In this document: positions 1 through 11,476 of the stretch, one piece after another
How positions within the stretch are numbered: the first letter of the stretch is position 1
Layout: each line of letters begins with the position of its first letter
Origin: Phragmites australis
Taxonomy: Eukaryota > Streptophyta > Magnoliopsida > Poales > Poaceae
NCBI RefSeq assembly: GCF_958298935.1
Contig: NC_084932.1
Span: 7,791,501-7,855,500, forward strand
Direction: 5' to 3'
DNA length: 64,000 nucleotides
Program-made: the position numbers and the translations under genes
The notes under the pieces: model-generated
Told to the model about the DNA's origin: nothing
Seen by the model: only the letters and a program-made list of their open reading frames with translations
Database searches by the model: none

Positions 1-542
1 CATCAATCAAGATTGCTGGTTTGAGGTGTTGTCTGCACACTACTGTTTCTCTATTCTGTCATGGTTTCTTCTCCTTTTGGCTCGCTAGAGTTCTGATGTG
101 AAGCTAATGGGAAAATAACACGAATGGTTGTTTGCCATTCTTATGATCCTCTACAAAATATTGCTTCCCGGTACATTGATAGAACATTGAAGGAATGATT
201 CTTTTGAGTAGTTAGTCTCACTTGTTTTCATTGTTATAGACTATTCCTTCTCTTCAATAGCAAGACTTCTACAGTTCATTCGGTTCCAATTTGCGTATAG
301 TTATTACGACAGTGCAGCGAGGCGCGACGACCCACCACCTTCACACCTTTATATCGGTTATGACGTGCGGTGTTGCGACGCCATACACACATCAAGTCTA
401 GGATATTAAGAAATTTTTATTGGCAATGTAACTGTAGCACAAAAGTAATGTCTAGGATATTAGGAAATTAAATTAGCAATGCAAATGTAGCACGAAAGTC
501 ATACAACTCTCTCATCTCTCGAAGTTTCAAATCTGCCATCTC
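1..542. other. Non-coding stretch, no gene seen
   Basis: I see no supported coding exon here. It is AT-rich apart from a GC-rich patch at about 313-380. The only clear structure is the tandem duplication at 396-503. The right part probably belongs to the 3' flank of the hAT relic encoded on the minus strand next to it. Confidence 0.5.
396..503. repeat. 54-bp tandem duplication (two diverged copies)
   Basis: The motif gtctaggatatta recurs exactly 54 bp apart (396 and 450). The rest of both units aligns, including the shared gcaatgtaa/gcaatgcaa and tgtagcac words. It looks like an old local duplication just downstream of the minus-strand hAT fragment. Confidence 0.7.
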
Positions 543-856
543 TTAAAAGTCATCCAATGCAAAGTCATCAAGATCGTTAGATGCTATCACATTCTCTACA
601 TCATCTTCAATAACATCCATTGATTGTTCACCATAATAATCTACATCATCATCATCCAAAATGATGTCCTCTTTCTCTTCGTCTTCTTTATTTGTCGAGT
701 GTGGCTCATATTCTTCAACCACTCTTGGTGTAGGTATTGCACGACAAGTGTAGGTCCTAGGAAGGTTATGACCTTGAAGCTCATGTGATGTTTCATCAAC
801 TTGGTCCCATGTGAGGCCCTCACAACCATGAGCACTTGAGGTTGGATCGTTGAGTC
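543..856 (-). pseudogene. hAT-family transposase, C-terminal fragment
   Basis: On the minus strand an open stretch of about 100 codons ends at a TAA (543-545). It contains the segment LTWDQVDE followed by a very acidic tail with EDEEKEDIILDDDD and ending DLDDFALDDF. An arginine-rich turn after a TWDQVD-like helix and an Asp/Glu-rich tail is the usual C-terminus of grass hAT transposases, downstream of the dimerisation domain. The zinc-finger BED domain, catalytic core and dimerisation motif are not visible upstream (857-1517 on this strand), so only the extreme C-terminus survives. Short words resembling hAT termini occur on both sides (about 340-380 and 1480-1515), but I could not prove TIRs or an 8-bp duplication. 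The family call is by pattern only. Confidence 0.45.
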
Positions 857-1517
857 TTTGGATCGTATGACTTGGCCTTCAGTTTTGGATCAACCATCAT
901 TTAACTTTGCCTTCCGTTTTGGATTAGTCTTTGGATCATATGAAGCGTCAGAGGCCCCATGCTTAAAGTCACTTTATCAACAATATTCTGCAAAAATGTG
1001 GCCAAAACAAAAAAAAAGTTACCAATTTGGCTCAACAACAGTCCGCGCAAAGAGGGTAGTTGACTCGGTGGCGGACAGCGCAAACGGACAAGTGGATGAT
1101 CGAATGGGTAGCGACGTAGGAAGGCGGGCTGCATAGGGAGGGTGAATAGGGGGTGGCCGATTTGGATCCGGGAACAGGGCAACAACAACGTTGGAAAGGC
1201 GGCTTGGTGGCGGGCCGCGCAGGCAAACGGGCGGGTGACCGTTTCGACGGTGGCAACGTAGGGAAAGGATGGTGGTTCGACTAGGGTTTGCTTCTGCAGA
1301 ATAAGCAGGTCAATGCTTTTCCGAACTGAATAACAGGTCAGTGCCTTTCCGACTATGGTACCCACCACAAAGCACGGCAACGCCACAGAGTGCCACAACG
1401 ACGCCACATGGATGCCACACCTATATGGCGAATGCCATACACTTTCACGCTGTGGCGAAGAGAAATCCAATGCCGTGATGTTATATAGGTGCTATGGTGT
1501 TGCTATATCGACATTCT
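857..1517. other. GC-rich non-coding stretch, probable hAT internal or terminal DNA
   Basis: There is no coding exon I can support; the open frames here overlap one another on both strands and show no domains. The right part (1375-1515) repeats short words such as gccaca, gacgcca and ctatggtgttgctatat. These resemble words at 340-380 near the other side of the hAT fragment, which suggests the two ends of one internally deleted element. Confidence 0.3.
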
Positions 1518-2197
1518 TGTTGGGAACTAGCGTCGCCAATAGAGTGGTAGGCCTTTGGACCCAGAGGAATCTGAAGGCTAGAGGAAAATGTACACAAAGT
1601 GGAGAAGCCTTTGTCACCCGTCATGTCAGTTACAATTACATCTTATTATTTATATGTTGTACTCAACTATTCCTTGTTACAGTTTACGAGATTATCCCTC
1701 TAACTGCCACATGCTCGGCATATTCGAGAGTATTACGGTACTTTCCTAAGTACATCCAGATTATTTATGATCTTGCTCTTCATGGTCTTCGGTCGCTACC
1801 AATGGTCCCCTTCGACCATGCCTTTGCCCTTTGCTCCGTCTTCATGCAGGACCTACGTCACCCTTTGCTTGGACCTCTGAAGGTCTCCGCTCGGCTACAC
1901 CTTTGGTGTCCCTTCAGGCCACTCCCTTGTGGCGTCAAGCGAAGCCCTTCGGCTAAGCTCCAAAGGCCCAATGAAGGCTTCGCTCGTCCAAGCTGTCAGA
2001 ACCGTTCCTTTGGCGCGGAGAGTCCGAAGGGTTCCTTTGGCTTGCTGAAGGGTTCCTGCAACATGACAGATCCATGGTAACTGTAAGTCTTGTTAGTTTG
2101 CGGCATCTACGAAGGTCTTCGACCTGATAATTATGATTCGCGGAGGTCCGTGGCATCCGTAGAGGTCCGAAGGAGCATGTGAGATCATTCCCCAACA
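1518..2197. repeat. Solo LTR (about 680 bp)
   Basis: The stretch begins TGTTGGGAAC and ends TTCCCCAACA, near-perfect inverted ends of the TG...CA type. It has the length and unstructured content of an LTR, with no gag or pol attached. The flanks are attct on the left and gctct on the right, which match at 3 of 5 positions, so a decayed target duplication is possible but not proven. The right part carries recurring gaaggttc/gaagggttc words (1930-2180). The superfamily is not determined. The frames that cross it are not genes. Confidence 0.6.
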
Positions 2198-2399
2198 GCT
2201 CTAATAATTATGATTTGGCGTCAAATGAATTAATGGCCCCATCTCCATACCTGACATGTAAGAACTGTGCATAGTTTTACATTTACAAGTTTGCAGTTTT
2301 GTTTGTATGGATTTGTGATATGACTTTGATCAGAGTTCCAACTGCTACACGCACGATTGCTTCCTCACACATAGTTCCATAGATGGAGGATGCTCTTGC

Positions 2400-3560
2400 C
2401 AAGCTATAGTTGATGAGACATGTCTTCGTTTGGCTGCTCATTAACTCCTAGTGGATGTTCTTTTTCACCTGTCCAATGTTACCCTTTAGAACTGAAACAT
2501 CAAAAAGATATCTTGTGCAATAGGCTTGATCATGAGAATCAATGCCATAGCATTAGAAGGATTAGAAGGATCATTAGCCATGATCTTCTTTCGCTACACT
2601 CTAGCTCTAGTTATATCATTTTGTAAGCATCTTCAACTTATATGATCTAGCTTCTCTTCTTTGAGTCAAGACTATGGATATACCTGGATCATTTTAGGAG
2701 TCCAACTGCTCATTACTCATAGTCAGGTATTGTTGACACATTTTGCATTTTTTATTCATGGTCGATGCCACTTTGGTCATGCTCTACTACAAGCATCTTG
2801 TATCTAGACAGCTGATGGTACACTGCCTATTTCTTGTCATGGCACACTTCACACTCATTTTATTGCACTTGGTGTTGCTTATGTGCCTAGTTTGTCAATG
2901 AATCTTATGCCTGTTGGTCAGCTTACAAATATGAAGGATTTTCTTGGATTGGATGAGAATGGTTGTTGGGTATAGGATTGTCGAATAGGAGTCCTTCCTA
3001 GAGCTAGCTGTTATTGCAGGTGATCTCAGGGGATGTATGCATATTTTCTCATGCTTCCAAACACTTGTTATCTGAGCAAGGCACTCTTCCCCAGCTTTTG
3101 TTTGTTGTTGCCCACACTTAGGATGGTGTTGTTAAGCATTAACATCGTGACATATCTCTGCCTCTTATATTCCCCGCATTTTTTTATGAAATTGGCCCCA
3201 CTATTGTTTTTGATACAATCTTCAGCCATCATCTGTCTAGCAAGGTTGATGTGCGAGTGAATGTCTTATGTTCCCCTCCACATTATGATCATCATTGTAT
3301 TTTTATTTATGCCTGTTATTTCCTTCTTTCTCATGGGCAAACCAAATTTTCTTCTCAGTGTATTGAGTGTCTTTGTTGGTTACAGCCTTGAGCACAAAGG
3401 GCTATCATGTTATGATCCTTTTACTCATCTTATTTGTTCTATCAGGTTATGATCCTTCGACTCATTGTATTTGTTTCTCGTGATGCATCCACACTCTTCA
3501 TCTTATTTGGTCTATCCTTTGTTTTGGGATGCATCCACACTCTTCATGTTCTTCATTTCC
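2400..3560 (+). pseudogene. Decayed Ty1/copia pol (protease to integrase)
   Basis: Broken frames on the plus strand give recognisable copia pieces in the right order. Near 2680 there is a WI-L segment where the protease region is expected. ADGTLPI (about 2815) and VAYVPSLSMNLMPVGQL (2870-2925) match the GAG-pre-integrase region. Near 3330-3450, KPNFLLSVLSVFVGYS followed by CYDPFTHLI matches the end-of-integrase motif of the type F-GY...KGY-CYDP-T. Stops and frameshifts interrupt every piece, and RT and RNase H are absent. No LTRs could be assigned. This lies inside the interval I infer to be intron of the Alfin-like gene. Confidence 0.6.
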
Positions 3561-4390
3561 TGCTGATGCGCCTTATATATGAATCCACATGGTTATAATG
3601 GATGCTTGTTTCTCATTATTTTTTCAATCAATTTCGCTTCATAACATTGTCGTTAGGATAGATGGGGGACCTTACTCCCCAATGATAGATTCAGAGCATA
3701 CTCTGGCCGTGTCAGGCATGCAAACTTCATTACGCGCTTAAGCAGTTATAGTCTCAATGCTGAACTACTTTGTTCCTAGAATCATGAGAAACTGCAAATT
3801 AGTTTGATACAATGTGGCATGTGCAGTTCACATAATTTGTTAGGATTAGGGCCTATTTGGAACACATTAATTTTGCAAGAATTTCACGATATTCCTGCAA
3901 TCTGCTAAATGCTATATGTGGCATAGTTTTGGCATTAGTTTATCGTCCGGGCAGCAAAACCGCTATAGCTATTCTGTAACCTGCTATTTGAAACATTGGT
4001 TAGTTATGTTTTTATTAACGTAGTGTACAATTCCTAGGTATTGGGTTGGGAAAAAGAGATGTTCTTTTGCCCACTTGAATCAAGAATCTAACATAATGTA
4101 CTATAATCTATCTGTTTATAGTATTTTTTTGGTTTTTATGTTGCTAGTAGGTCTAATCTTAGATTTGATTCCTAACAGGGTTCATGGTGCAATCTTGCTT
4201 TAATTCAACTTAACACATAAACAGGTAGCCAGGAGATGTACATGCCACACTAAGGGAAAATACTTATCTGCAAATTATTAATTAGGAACAGGAGTACATA
4301 CACCCTTTGTTTTGCAACAGAAAGTCCAATCCTACTTTGCATACAGAAGGCACCAAATCTAAATAGTAGTTACTGGGATCAGGCTACACA
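3561..4390. other. Non-coding, with MITE-like termini
   Basis: There is no coding exon. At 3846-3860, TTA followed by GGGCCTATTTGG resembles a Tourist/PIF-Harbinger-like terminus with its TTA target site; the partner end was not found. At 3955-3998, GCTATAGCTATTC...GCTATTTGAAACATTG resembles (in reverse) the end of a grass hAT family beginning CAATGTTT. Both calls are pattern-based. The rest is AT-rich and featureless to the 5' LTR at 4391. Confidence 0.35.
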
Positions 4391-4820
4391 TGTTATGTGC
4401 GGAAAGTATTACAGCCGCCGCAATAAGAGGAAGGGGGCGACGACAATAGTAGGAGCCAATCCGGTCTAGGAGATAAGTTTCCTTTTGGATGAAAGTTAAG
4501 TTTGGTAGGAAATAGATTTGATTTGGTTTGAGAGAAGATTGAGTTAGTTTCCAATTCAGCAGGAGTTAAGTTAGGAAGGTTAAGATTTGGAGTTGATTTG
4601 TGTAAAATCCTCCCTATATAAGGAGAGGTGCTATTCATAATAAAGCAATCAATTAGGAGTCCACATTCACCCTCTATTCTCTCTCTACCCCTAGCCGAAC
4701 TCCTCTCAGCTTTCTCTTCCAGCAGTACCATGACGGGGAGGCGGTGACGAGATTGGCCTCGCTATCCCGTCAATCATAGCTACAACCTCCGCAATCCACT
4801 ACCATCCACAAGCCATAATA
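4391..4820 (+). repeat. 5' LTR of the gypsy element
   Basis: It starts TGTTATGTGC and ends CATAATA, and aligns along its length with 8391-8831. A TATA-like CCTATATAAGG lies near 4613-4623, so transcription would start in the right third. The terminal CA has drifted to TA compared with CATAACA in the 3' copy. Confidence 0.85.
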
Positions 4821-4822
4821 TC

Positions 4823-4835
4823 TTGGTATCAGGAT
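4823..4835 (+). other. Primer-binding site, tRNA-Met type (diverged)
   Basis: TTGGTATCAGG starts two bases after the 5' LTR. The usual plant initiator-tRNA-Met site is TGGTATCAGAGC, so the last bases have diverged. Its position relative to the LTR end supports the LTR boundary. Confidence 0.75.
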
Positions 4836-5141
4836 TAGACTTTCTCCGCAATCCTCCGCCATGCTCGGTTCCGATGATGAAGCTTCCACAACTGACCAAA
4901 CTACACTAGACATTATACTACATAAGCTAACAAGGCTGGACGACACGCTGCACAACATCGACAACCATCAATGGGCACATCACCTCGCCATCGCATGCTT
5001 GGAAGCTTAGCGCGACACCTCGTTGTCGTCATGTTCACTAGTAAGTGATGGCCTACTAGTCAATCCGCATGCCGACAGGGTCACTGGCGACTAGACGTTG
5101 GCTCACGCGTAGATGACCACGACTCTGACTGTCTCCCTCAT

Positions 5142-5860
5142 ATGCACAAACTCGACTTCCCCAAGTACAACGGGAAGGATAATCCCCTACTGTATCTTAA
5201 CTGGTGCGAGCAATTCTTCCGAGGAGTACGAACCAACGAGGACAAGGTTTGTTGGGCGGTGTTCCACCTGACCGACCGCGCCCAGCAGTGGTACATGCAC
5301 CTGGAGCGCGAAGAAGGCATGTTGTCTTGGATCTGCTTCATCGAGCTTCGCAATCTTCGCTTCCGACCATCTCTGCGCGACAACCCCTTGGGCGAGTTGG
5401 CACCTTGCCGCCGCACCGGGTCCATCTCGACTACTACGATCGCTTCCTTCAAACTCTTGGCTCATGTTGGTCCCCTCATGGCATCTCAACAGGTGCAACT
5501 CTTTACTGTTCGGTTGCAGGGGCCCATGAGTATTGACGTCCAACTGTAGAACCCTCGAACCTTGGAGGTTGCCATGAGCCTGGTGTGCTCTTTTGAGCGT
5601 CGAGAATAGATGGTCCAAGCGAGCGGACACACGCTTTGTGTTGTGTGCCGCCTGTCACTCCCACAGACCAGCCTCGACACCAGTATCCTAGCTTCAGCTG
5701 ACACGCCACAATCATCCATAGCCAATGTGGTCAGCCGCACGGTGAAGCGGTTGCCACAAGTTGAGATGGGTGACCATCGTCGTCGCGGTCTCTGCTTCAA
5801 TTGTGACGAACAATACGTGCGTGGCCATAAAAAGTCGTGCAGCGGCTCATCCTCCGCGAG
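5142..5860 (+). pseudogene. gag of the gypsy element
   Basis: The first frame from 5142 reads MHKLDFPKYNGKDNPLLYLN, then WAVFHLTDRAQQWY, the classic retrotransposon gag (capsid) pattern. After a frame change the segment GLCFNCDEQYVRGHK (about 5790-5835) is a degenerate CCHC zinc knuckle whose last cysteine is displaced. At least two frameshifts and stops interrupt the gene, so no full Gag can be made. The overlapping minus-strand frames are shadows. Confidence 0.8.
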
Positions 5861-5929
5861 TTGGGTGACGATGACGGCAATAGTGATGACAACATTGACG
5901 ACGACACCGCACATCTCGTTGCACGCGAT

Positions 5930-8361
5930 CTTCGGCGTCTATAAGGCTAATACCATGCAGGTGCAGTGCAACATTGGCGGTGGTGTTAATCGCTTTGTTG
6001 GACTCGGGCTCCACCAACAACTTCATGTCGGAGTTTGCATCAGCGTGCACCGGTCTTTTGTTCCGGGAACGCAGGATTCTGCATTGCGTGGTGGCCAATG
6101 GCGAATGAGTGCCTTGTTCTGGTGTTCTACGCTGAGTTGCTTTCTCCATCGCCACTTACGAATTTCAAGCAGACCTCTTCATCCTTCCATTGAGGGCTAT
6201 GACGTGGTCCTCAACACATAGTAGCTCGCGACCTTGGGGTTAATTCTCTAGTGGACTTTGGTTGCCTCTCCATATCTTTCGACATGGACCAGAGAAGCAG
6301 GTTCGGCCAGTGCAGGCTCGGCCGTGTGCACTAGGCGCAATCTATCGGAGGACCTGCTGACTGTTTGGAGACGTCTTCACCGAGCCAAGCGGTCTGCCCC
6401 GTCAGCGCGCCCGGGACCACCACATCCACCTGGTGCCTGGGATTGAGTCGGTCGCAGTCCGCCCGTATCACTAGTCGGTGTCCCACAAGGACGAGCTGCA
6501 GTGCCAGTGCCACACCCTGGAGGAGCAGGGCCTCATCAAGCGCAACACATCGACCTTCTTCGCACCAATGCTCCTCATCAAGAAGGCAGACGGGACATGG
6601 CATGTGTGTGTCGACTATTGCGCCCTCAACGACCAGACGGTAAAGGGCAATGTCCCCATCCCAGTGGTCGACGAGCTGCTGGACGAGCTTCGCGGTACCT
6701 AATTCTTCTCCAAGCTTGACCTACGCCTCGGCTACCACCAAGTGCACATGCATCCCACCGACGTGGCCAAGATGGTGTTTTGGACGCATGAAGGGTTGTA
6801 CGAGTTCCTGGTGATGCTGTTCGCCCTCACGAATGCTCTGGCGACATTCTAGGCGCTGATGAATGAGGTTTTGCACCCTACCTCTGCCGCTTCATCCTTG
6901 TCTTTTTCGACAACGTACTTGTCTACAACCTGTCATGGTCGGCTCATCTACAACACCTTCGGGCCGTGTTGACTCTCCTGCACCACCACAAGCTCTTCGT
7001 CAAGCACTCCAAGTGTTCCTTCAATGAGGAATCAGTGGCTTATTTAGCCCACACGTGGTTTCGACACTCAACGTTGGCATGGACTTTGACAAGATCAAGG
7101 TAGTGGCCGATTGGCCGCCACCACAATCACCATGCACGTTGCACAACTTCCTAGGATTGGTCGGCTACTACAGGTGCTTCATTAAGGACTTCAACCGGCT
7201 AGTAGCTCCCCTGACCCAATTACTCAAGGAGGGCTTAAACAAGTAGGCAGATATGGCGCTCCAGGCTCTCAAGCAAGCTCTCATGATCGGGCCAGTGCTT
7301 GCGTTACCCGACTTTGCGCGGCCATTTGTGGTGGAGTATGATGTGTCGGGCTCAGGATTCGGCGTGATGCTACATCAGGAAGACGGGCCCATCGCTTTTT
7401 TCAGCCGCGCCATCAGCCCACGCACAAGCACCTCGCAACTTACGAACGAGAGCTGATCGGTCTTGTACAAGCCATCCGTCATTAGCAGCCTTACTTATGA
7501 GGGAGGTTGTTCAGCGCCGAAATTGATCACTAGAGCCTCAAGTTCCTCTTGGACCAACGTCTCATCACGATTCCCTAACATCACTGGGTAAGCAAATTGT
7601 TGGGCTTTGATTTCAGAGTGGAGTATAAGCTAGGTTGCCTATAGTGGTTGATTCACTGCCAAGATGGGACACCGAGCTGGGGTTGGCTTTGGCCATCTCG
7701 GCGCCAAGCTTTGATCTCCTGGCACGGTTGCGGGTAGCAGCATCCACGAACCCGGCGTTGGTGGCACTTCGGGAGCAAATTGATGCTGGCACATTAGCGG
7801 AACTATAGGGCCTTACCGATGGCGTCATCACCTACAACTGACGTCTTTATCTACCGTCGTCATCCCCCTGCTCCTTGAGGTTTTGGCAGCAGCCCATGAG
7901 GACGGTCATGAAGGGGTCCAGACGGTGCTCCATCGACTATGTCGTGACTTCCACACGCCCAACACATGCACAAAGGTCCAAGAGTTCGTTCGCAGTTGTG
8001 TCATCTGCCAGAGGAACAAATGGAGCACCTATACCTAGCCGGCCTCCTCGTGCCATTACTCGTGCCATCAGCTGTCCGGACCGATGTCGCCATGGACTTC
8101 ATTGAAGGTCTCATTGGGCTGCTCAAGAAGTATGTGGGCGACCCCCATGCAGCACCCTCATCCTTGCCACCAACTAACCACGGTGCCATTGTTCCTATTC
8201 CAAACGGTGCCATTGTTCCTATTCCAAACCGTGCAGTTAAAGTTCGGATGGCTCGTGGTGTTCGTCATATTTTAATTCAATGGCAAGGACAGCTGGCATC
8301 AGCCGCTTCATGGGAATATCTCCAATCCTTTCAGGAGCGGTATCCTGCTTTCCAGCTTTAG
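5930..8361 (+). pseudogene. pol of the gypsy element (PR-RT-RNH-partial IN)
   Basis: Protease: LLDSGSTNNFMSE near 5995 keeps the D-S/T-G type active site. RT: from 6478, LIKRNTSTFFAPMLLIKKADG, VCVDYCALND and, after a stop, [16 protein letters not shown]; the YxDD box region (near 6910) is damaged. RNase H: LALPDFARPFVVEYDVSGSG and FFSRAISPR (7290-7430). Integrase: an HHCC zinc-binding stretch with HEDGHEGVQTVLHR...CVICQRNK (7890-8020), then the start of the core (DVAMDFIEGL, about 8085). The sequence then jumps to a chromodomain-like C-terminus with ILIQWQGQ...SWEYLQSF (8270-8360), so most of the core with its D and E residues is deleted. The junction carries a 24-bp direct duplication at 8182-8229. 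Confidence 0.85.
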
Positions 8362-8376
8362 GACAAGCTATTTGTC

Positions 8377-8390
8377 GAGGAGCGGAGAGA
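8377..8390 (+). other. Polypurine tract of the gypsy element
   Basis: GAGGAGCGGAGAGA directly precedes the 3' LTR, the position expected for the plus-strand primer of reverse transcription. It is interrupted by a single pyrimidine. Confidence 0.7.
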
Positions 8391-8662
8391 TGCTATGTGT
8401 GGAGAGTGTTACAACCGCTGCAATAAGAGGAAGCGGGCGGCGACAACAGTAGGAGCTAATCTGATCTAGGAGATAAGTTTCCTTTTGGATGAAGGTTAAG
8501 TTTGGTAAGAAATAGATTTGATTTGGTTAGAGATAAGATTGAGGTAGTTTCCAATTCAAGAGGAGTTAAGTTAGGAAGGTTAAGATTTGGAGTTGATTTG
8601 TGTAAAATCCAACCTATATAAGGAGAGATGCTATTCATAATAAAACAATCAATAAGAGTCCT

Positions 8663-8697
<35 letters not shown>

Positions 8698-8831
8698 TCT
8701 CTCCAGCCGAACTCCTCTCAGCTTTCCCTTCCAGCAGTACCACGACAAGGAGGCGGCGGCGAGATTGTCTCATCCTCCCTTCAATCACAGCTACAACCTC
8801 TGCAATCCACTACCATCCACAAGCCATAACA
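8391..8831 (+). repeat. 3' LTR of the gypsy element
   Basis: It starts TGCTATGTGT and ends CCATAACA. It aligns with the 5' LTR apart from point changes and an expanded CT microsatellite (about 8665-8703) in place of the shorter CT-rich stretch near 4675. The microsatellite accounts for the small length difference. The visible divergence suggests an insertion that is not recent. Confidence 0.85.
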
Positions 8832-9824
8832 ATACATATGCCTATTTTGTATACTACAACCATCCATCTCTTTTAAATCATTAAAATATGGAGGTGATCG
8901 GAACATTGCAATAGCTAGATTCTTGATTCACTTAATTTCCAAGAATATGGATGTATGTTCCTTCATAATAAAATGGATGTATGTTATCGAATGGAAGGTT
9001 TATGCTCCATAAACTGTGTTATTGTTATTTTATTTTTTGTGGCAAAATATTGATTCTGTATTGTAGATATGTTGAGTGTCATGTAAGGATGTGTTAACAG
9101 GTCAAAATAATATTTTGTAACTAATTATTTGGGATAGAAACCTCTATTACTTGATGGTATTTAAAATGACAAGGTCCTGGTTCAACATCTGGACAGGGGC
9201 TGCCTTAATGCCGAGTTGTTGTATCATTTTGAGTTTTGCCTTTCTTCTTAAATTAGTACAGAGGTTGTTTGACTTGTTTTCTTAGTTGAAGATTTGATCT
9301 TGAGGTCTTTGTATTGTACTTCTATGAACATTGCCTCAATTCCATTGCGCCCATCTTTCTTGACCTATTCCCTTTCCCTCTTAAGTGACGGTAAATTCCT
9401 CTATTTCCATTCAATGGAAGTTTTCGTTACAGCTGAAACAGAGGACTCTCCTCCCAGATTAGAAAATCTTAGCTATAGAATAGTAATTAAAATGTCCAGC
9501 AAGGTGGAGAAAGTCATTGAGGAGTCTTTATCCAACTGTTCTGAGCTTTGAGACCAGAGTTTGGTTCTTTCGGTATATGTCGTGTTGATCTATTCTATTC
9601 AAGTTGCTTACATTAATATGTAAGGCTTTTTGTGTAAGATCCGAGGCTTACGCAAATCATAAAATGGAGTACTTCTGATGTATCTTAGATTTGCAATTTT
9701 AAGGGTCCATAAGAACATTTGTCCAGCAAGGTGGAGAAAATCACAGAAGGGTTTCTACTATTCTTATGGATTTTCTTTTACTTAGTCAGCTACAATATAA
9801 TCACCTTCTGTGATTTTATTGCAG
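8832..9824 (+). other. Intron of the Alfin-like gene (3' part)
   Basis: AT-rich DNA ends in a good acceptor (pyrimidine-rich run then ttattgcag at 9816-9824) that joins in frame to the KRLF exon. I found no other exon in it, although the family would have one encoding a FYFGARFGF-like segment just upstream. The 85-codon open frame at 9294-9551 has no family signature and I do not call it a gene. Confidence 0.6.
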
Positions 9825-10329
9825 GAAGCGGCTTTTTGTCATGATTAATAACCTCCCTACAATATATGAAGTTGTCACGGGTACTGCCAAGAAGCAAACT
9901 AAAGAAAAAAACCCCAAAAGCAGCAGCAAGAGCAATAAATCTGGCACAAAAGTAATGGTTCCTTTCATTTTGCTTTAACAATTTTGGCCTGAAATGAGCT
10001 CCTGACTTCGTTCACCTTTTTCTTTTGGCACTATACACATACAGCTGCCACGCCAGCCAGAACCCAACTCAAGGGGTTCTAAGATGCCACCTCCAAAGGA
10101 TGAAGAAGATAGTGGAGGCGAGGAAGAGGAGGAAGAGGAAGATCATGAAAACACATTGTGTGGTGCATGTGGTGACAACTACGGACAGGACGAGTTCTGG
10201 ATATGCTGTGACGCTTGCGAGACATGGTTCCATGGTAAGTGTGTCAAGATCACTCCTGCCAAGGCCGAGCACATCAAGCACTACAAGTGCCCGAACTGTA
10301 GCAGTAGTAGCAAGAGAGCCAGAGCATGA
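9825..10329 (+). CDS. ALFIN-LIKE PHD-finger protein, last two exons (5' partial)
   Basis: Two exons, 9825-9951 and 10045-10329, are joined by a GT...AG intron (gtaatgg / acatacag) in frame. The first encodes [19 protein letters not shown], the end of the Alfin N-terminal domain, then a Lys/Ser-rich linker ([13 protein letters not shown]). The second gives [16 protein letters not shown] and a PHD finger with Cys4-His-Cys3 spacing: [29 protein letters not shown], stopping at SSSSKRARA. Alfin1-like proteins are nuclear readers of histone H3 methylated at lysine 4. The family is about 250 residues, so roughly the first half is missing. Its exons were not found in 1-9824, so they probably lie before the window across a long intron; a truncated copy is the alternative. 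The PHD ligands are all present and no stop interrupts these exons. Confidence 0.92.
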
Positions 10330-11476
10330 TCGCTTATGCTTGAGAACCAAGAAGAATTTGACTCGCTGTGAACACCCACATGGGACAGAATGCCCAATGG
10401 ATGTGCATTCAGTTGTTGCTTTCAGTGATAGGGCCAGCTGTAGGTCTTGATGTGTTGTTTGGTGTATGTCAGATATTTTAGATTTTCTATTGTTAGTAAT
10501 TAGCATCTAACTGTAGTAGCCTGTATTTCTTCAAGCTTCCCGGTGCACCTGTACTAGTGTCAAAACTGTTCTAGATGTCAGTTGTGCGTTATGTCAGCGT
10601 GTAACATTGTTAGTTTGTTGAAAAGTTGTGTTGTTATTTCTCTAGGCTCATAATTTTCGCACACGAAGCTCTGGTGGATTTACCATCTTATATATTTCGA
10701 AAAGCTTTGTTCACTAGAGTCTATTTTGCACTTGCCATCTGATGGTTTGTGAATCTGTCCGGTTACAATGTACTAACTACTAAGGTAAACCAAAGTGTAT
10801 ATGCCCTATTCTCTGCAGATTTGTAATGGATCACCTGCACCTGCCAATATCATTGATCATGAACCCATGTTTCAATTTCAGCTGCATCATCTTTCCATCC
10901 AGCATATCAGGTATGCTTTTGAGGCAGCTTCTGACTGGCGTAGATCACAATCTAGTGGGGTTTGACTTTGATAGATTGGCTCCAGTTTGTCAATAGAACA
11001 TACAAATTGGCAGGAGAGGAGAGGAGTGGACTGCATCGGATGCCCTGTGTAGTTCACAAGCATATCTGCATCCATCACCGTCTGCTTTTCGTTCTTTGCT
11101 CCTCTGCTGCTTTTCTTCCCGCCCTGGTTTTCTGTTCATGTCCACGCCTATCAAACTTTATCTTACACTCCGCCAACCTCGCCTTTATTGACTCGTCCAA
11201 GTTTATCCCGATTCTCCTGTTCCCGGCGACAACAATAGTGCTAGGGTTTTTGCCGATAGATATTATGATTGAAGTGGTTCTGCATCTCAGATGCCACGGC
11301 AGCTTTGAACCTGGTATTTATCTCTGTGCATTCCATATACCTTCCCTCACCTCTAGTCCACTCCACCAAGGCGGCAAAAGCCTTTTTCCCGCTCCAGGAA
11401 TGAAAAATATTTTCTTTATGTCCATCCTCGTCCTAATAAATAAGAGCTAGAGTAGCTCTATAGTCATGGTTGATTC
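10330..11476 (+). other. 3' UTR and intergenic DNA after the Alfin-like gene
   Basis: The first 300 bases or so are T-rich and suit a plant 3' UTR, but I cannot fix the poly(A) site. The 162-codon frame at 10962-11450 has no recognisable domain, a composition unlike the host genes, and a start inside AT-rich DNA. I see nothing that makes it a gene. Confidence 0.5.

Larger units (their letters stand above)
4391..8831 (+). mobile_element. Ty3/gypsy LTR retrotransposon with deleted integrase
   Basis: This is a compact element (4.44 kb) with two similar LTRs, a tRNA-Met-type primer-binding site, gag and pol relics in the order gag, protease, RT, RNase H, integrase, and a purine tract next to the 3' LTR. 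The flanks acaca (4386-4390) and ataca (8832-8836) agree at 4 of 5 bases, a plausible old target duplication. A chromodomain-like C-terminus suggests a chromovirus. Most of the integrase core is missing and stops are frequent, so it is not autonomous. It sits in the interval upstream of the Alfin exons. Confidence 0.85.

Noticed and set aside
1355..2080. 241-codon plus-strand frame
   Set aside because: It spans the boundary of a solo LTR (1518-2197) and has no family signature; chance frame in repeat DNA.
10962..11450. 162-codon plus-strand frame after the Alfin gene
   Set aside because: No domain, no codon bias like the host genes, AT-rich context, and no splice or promoter support.
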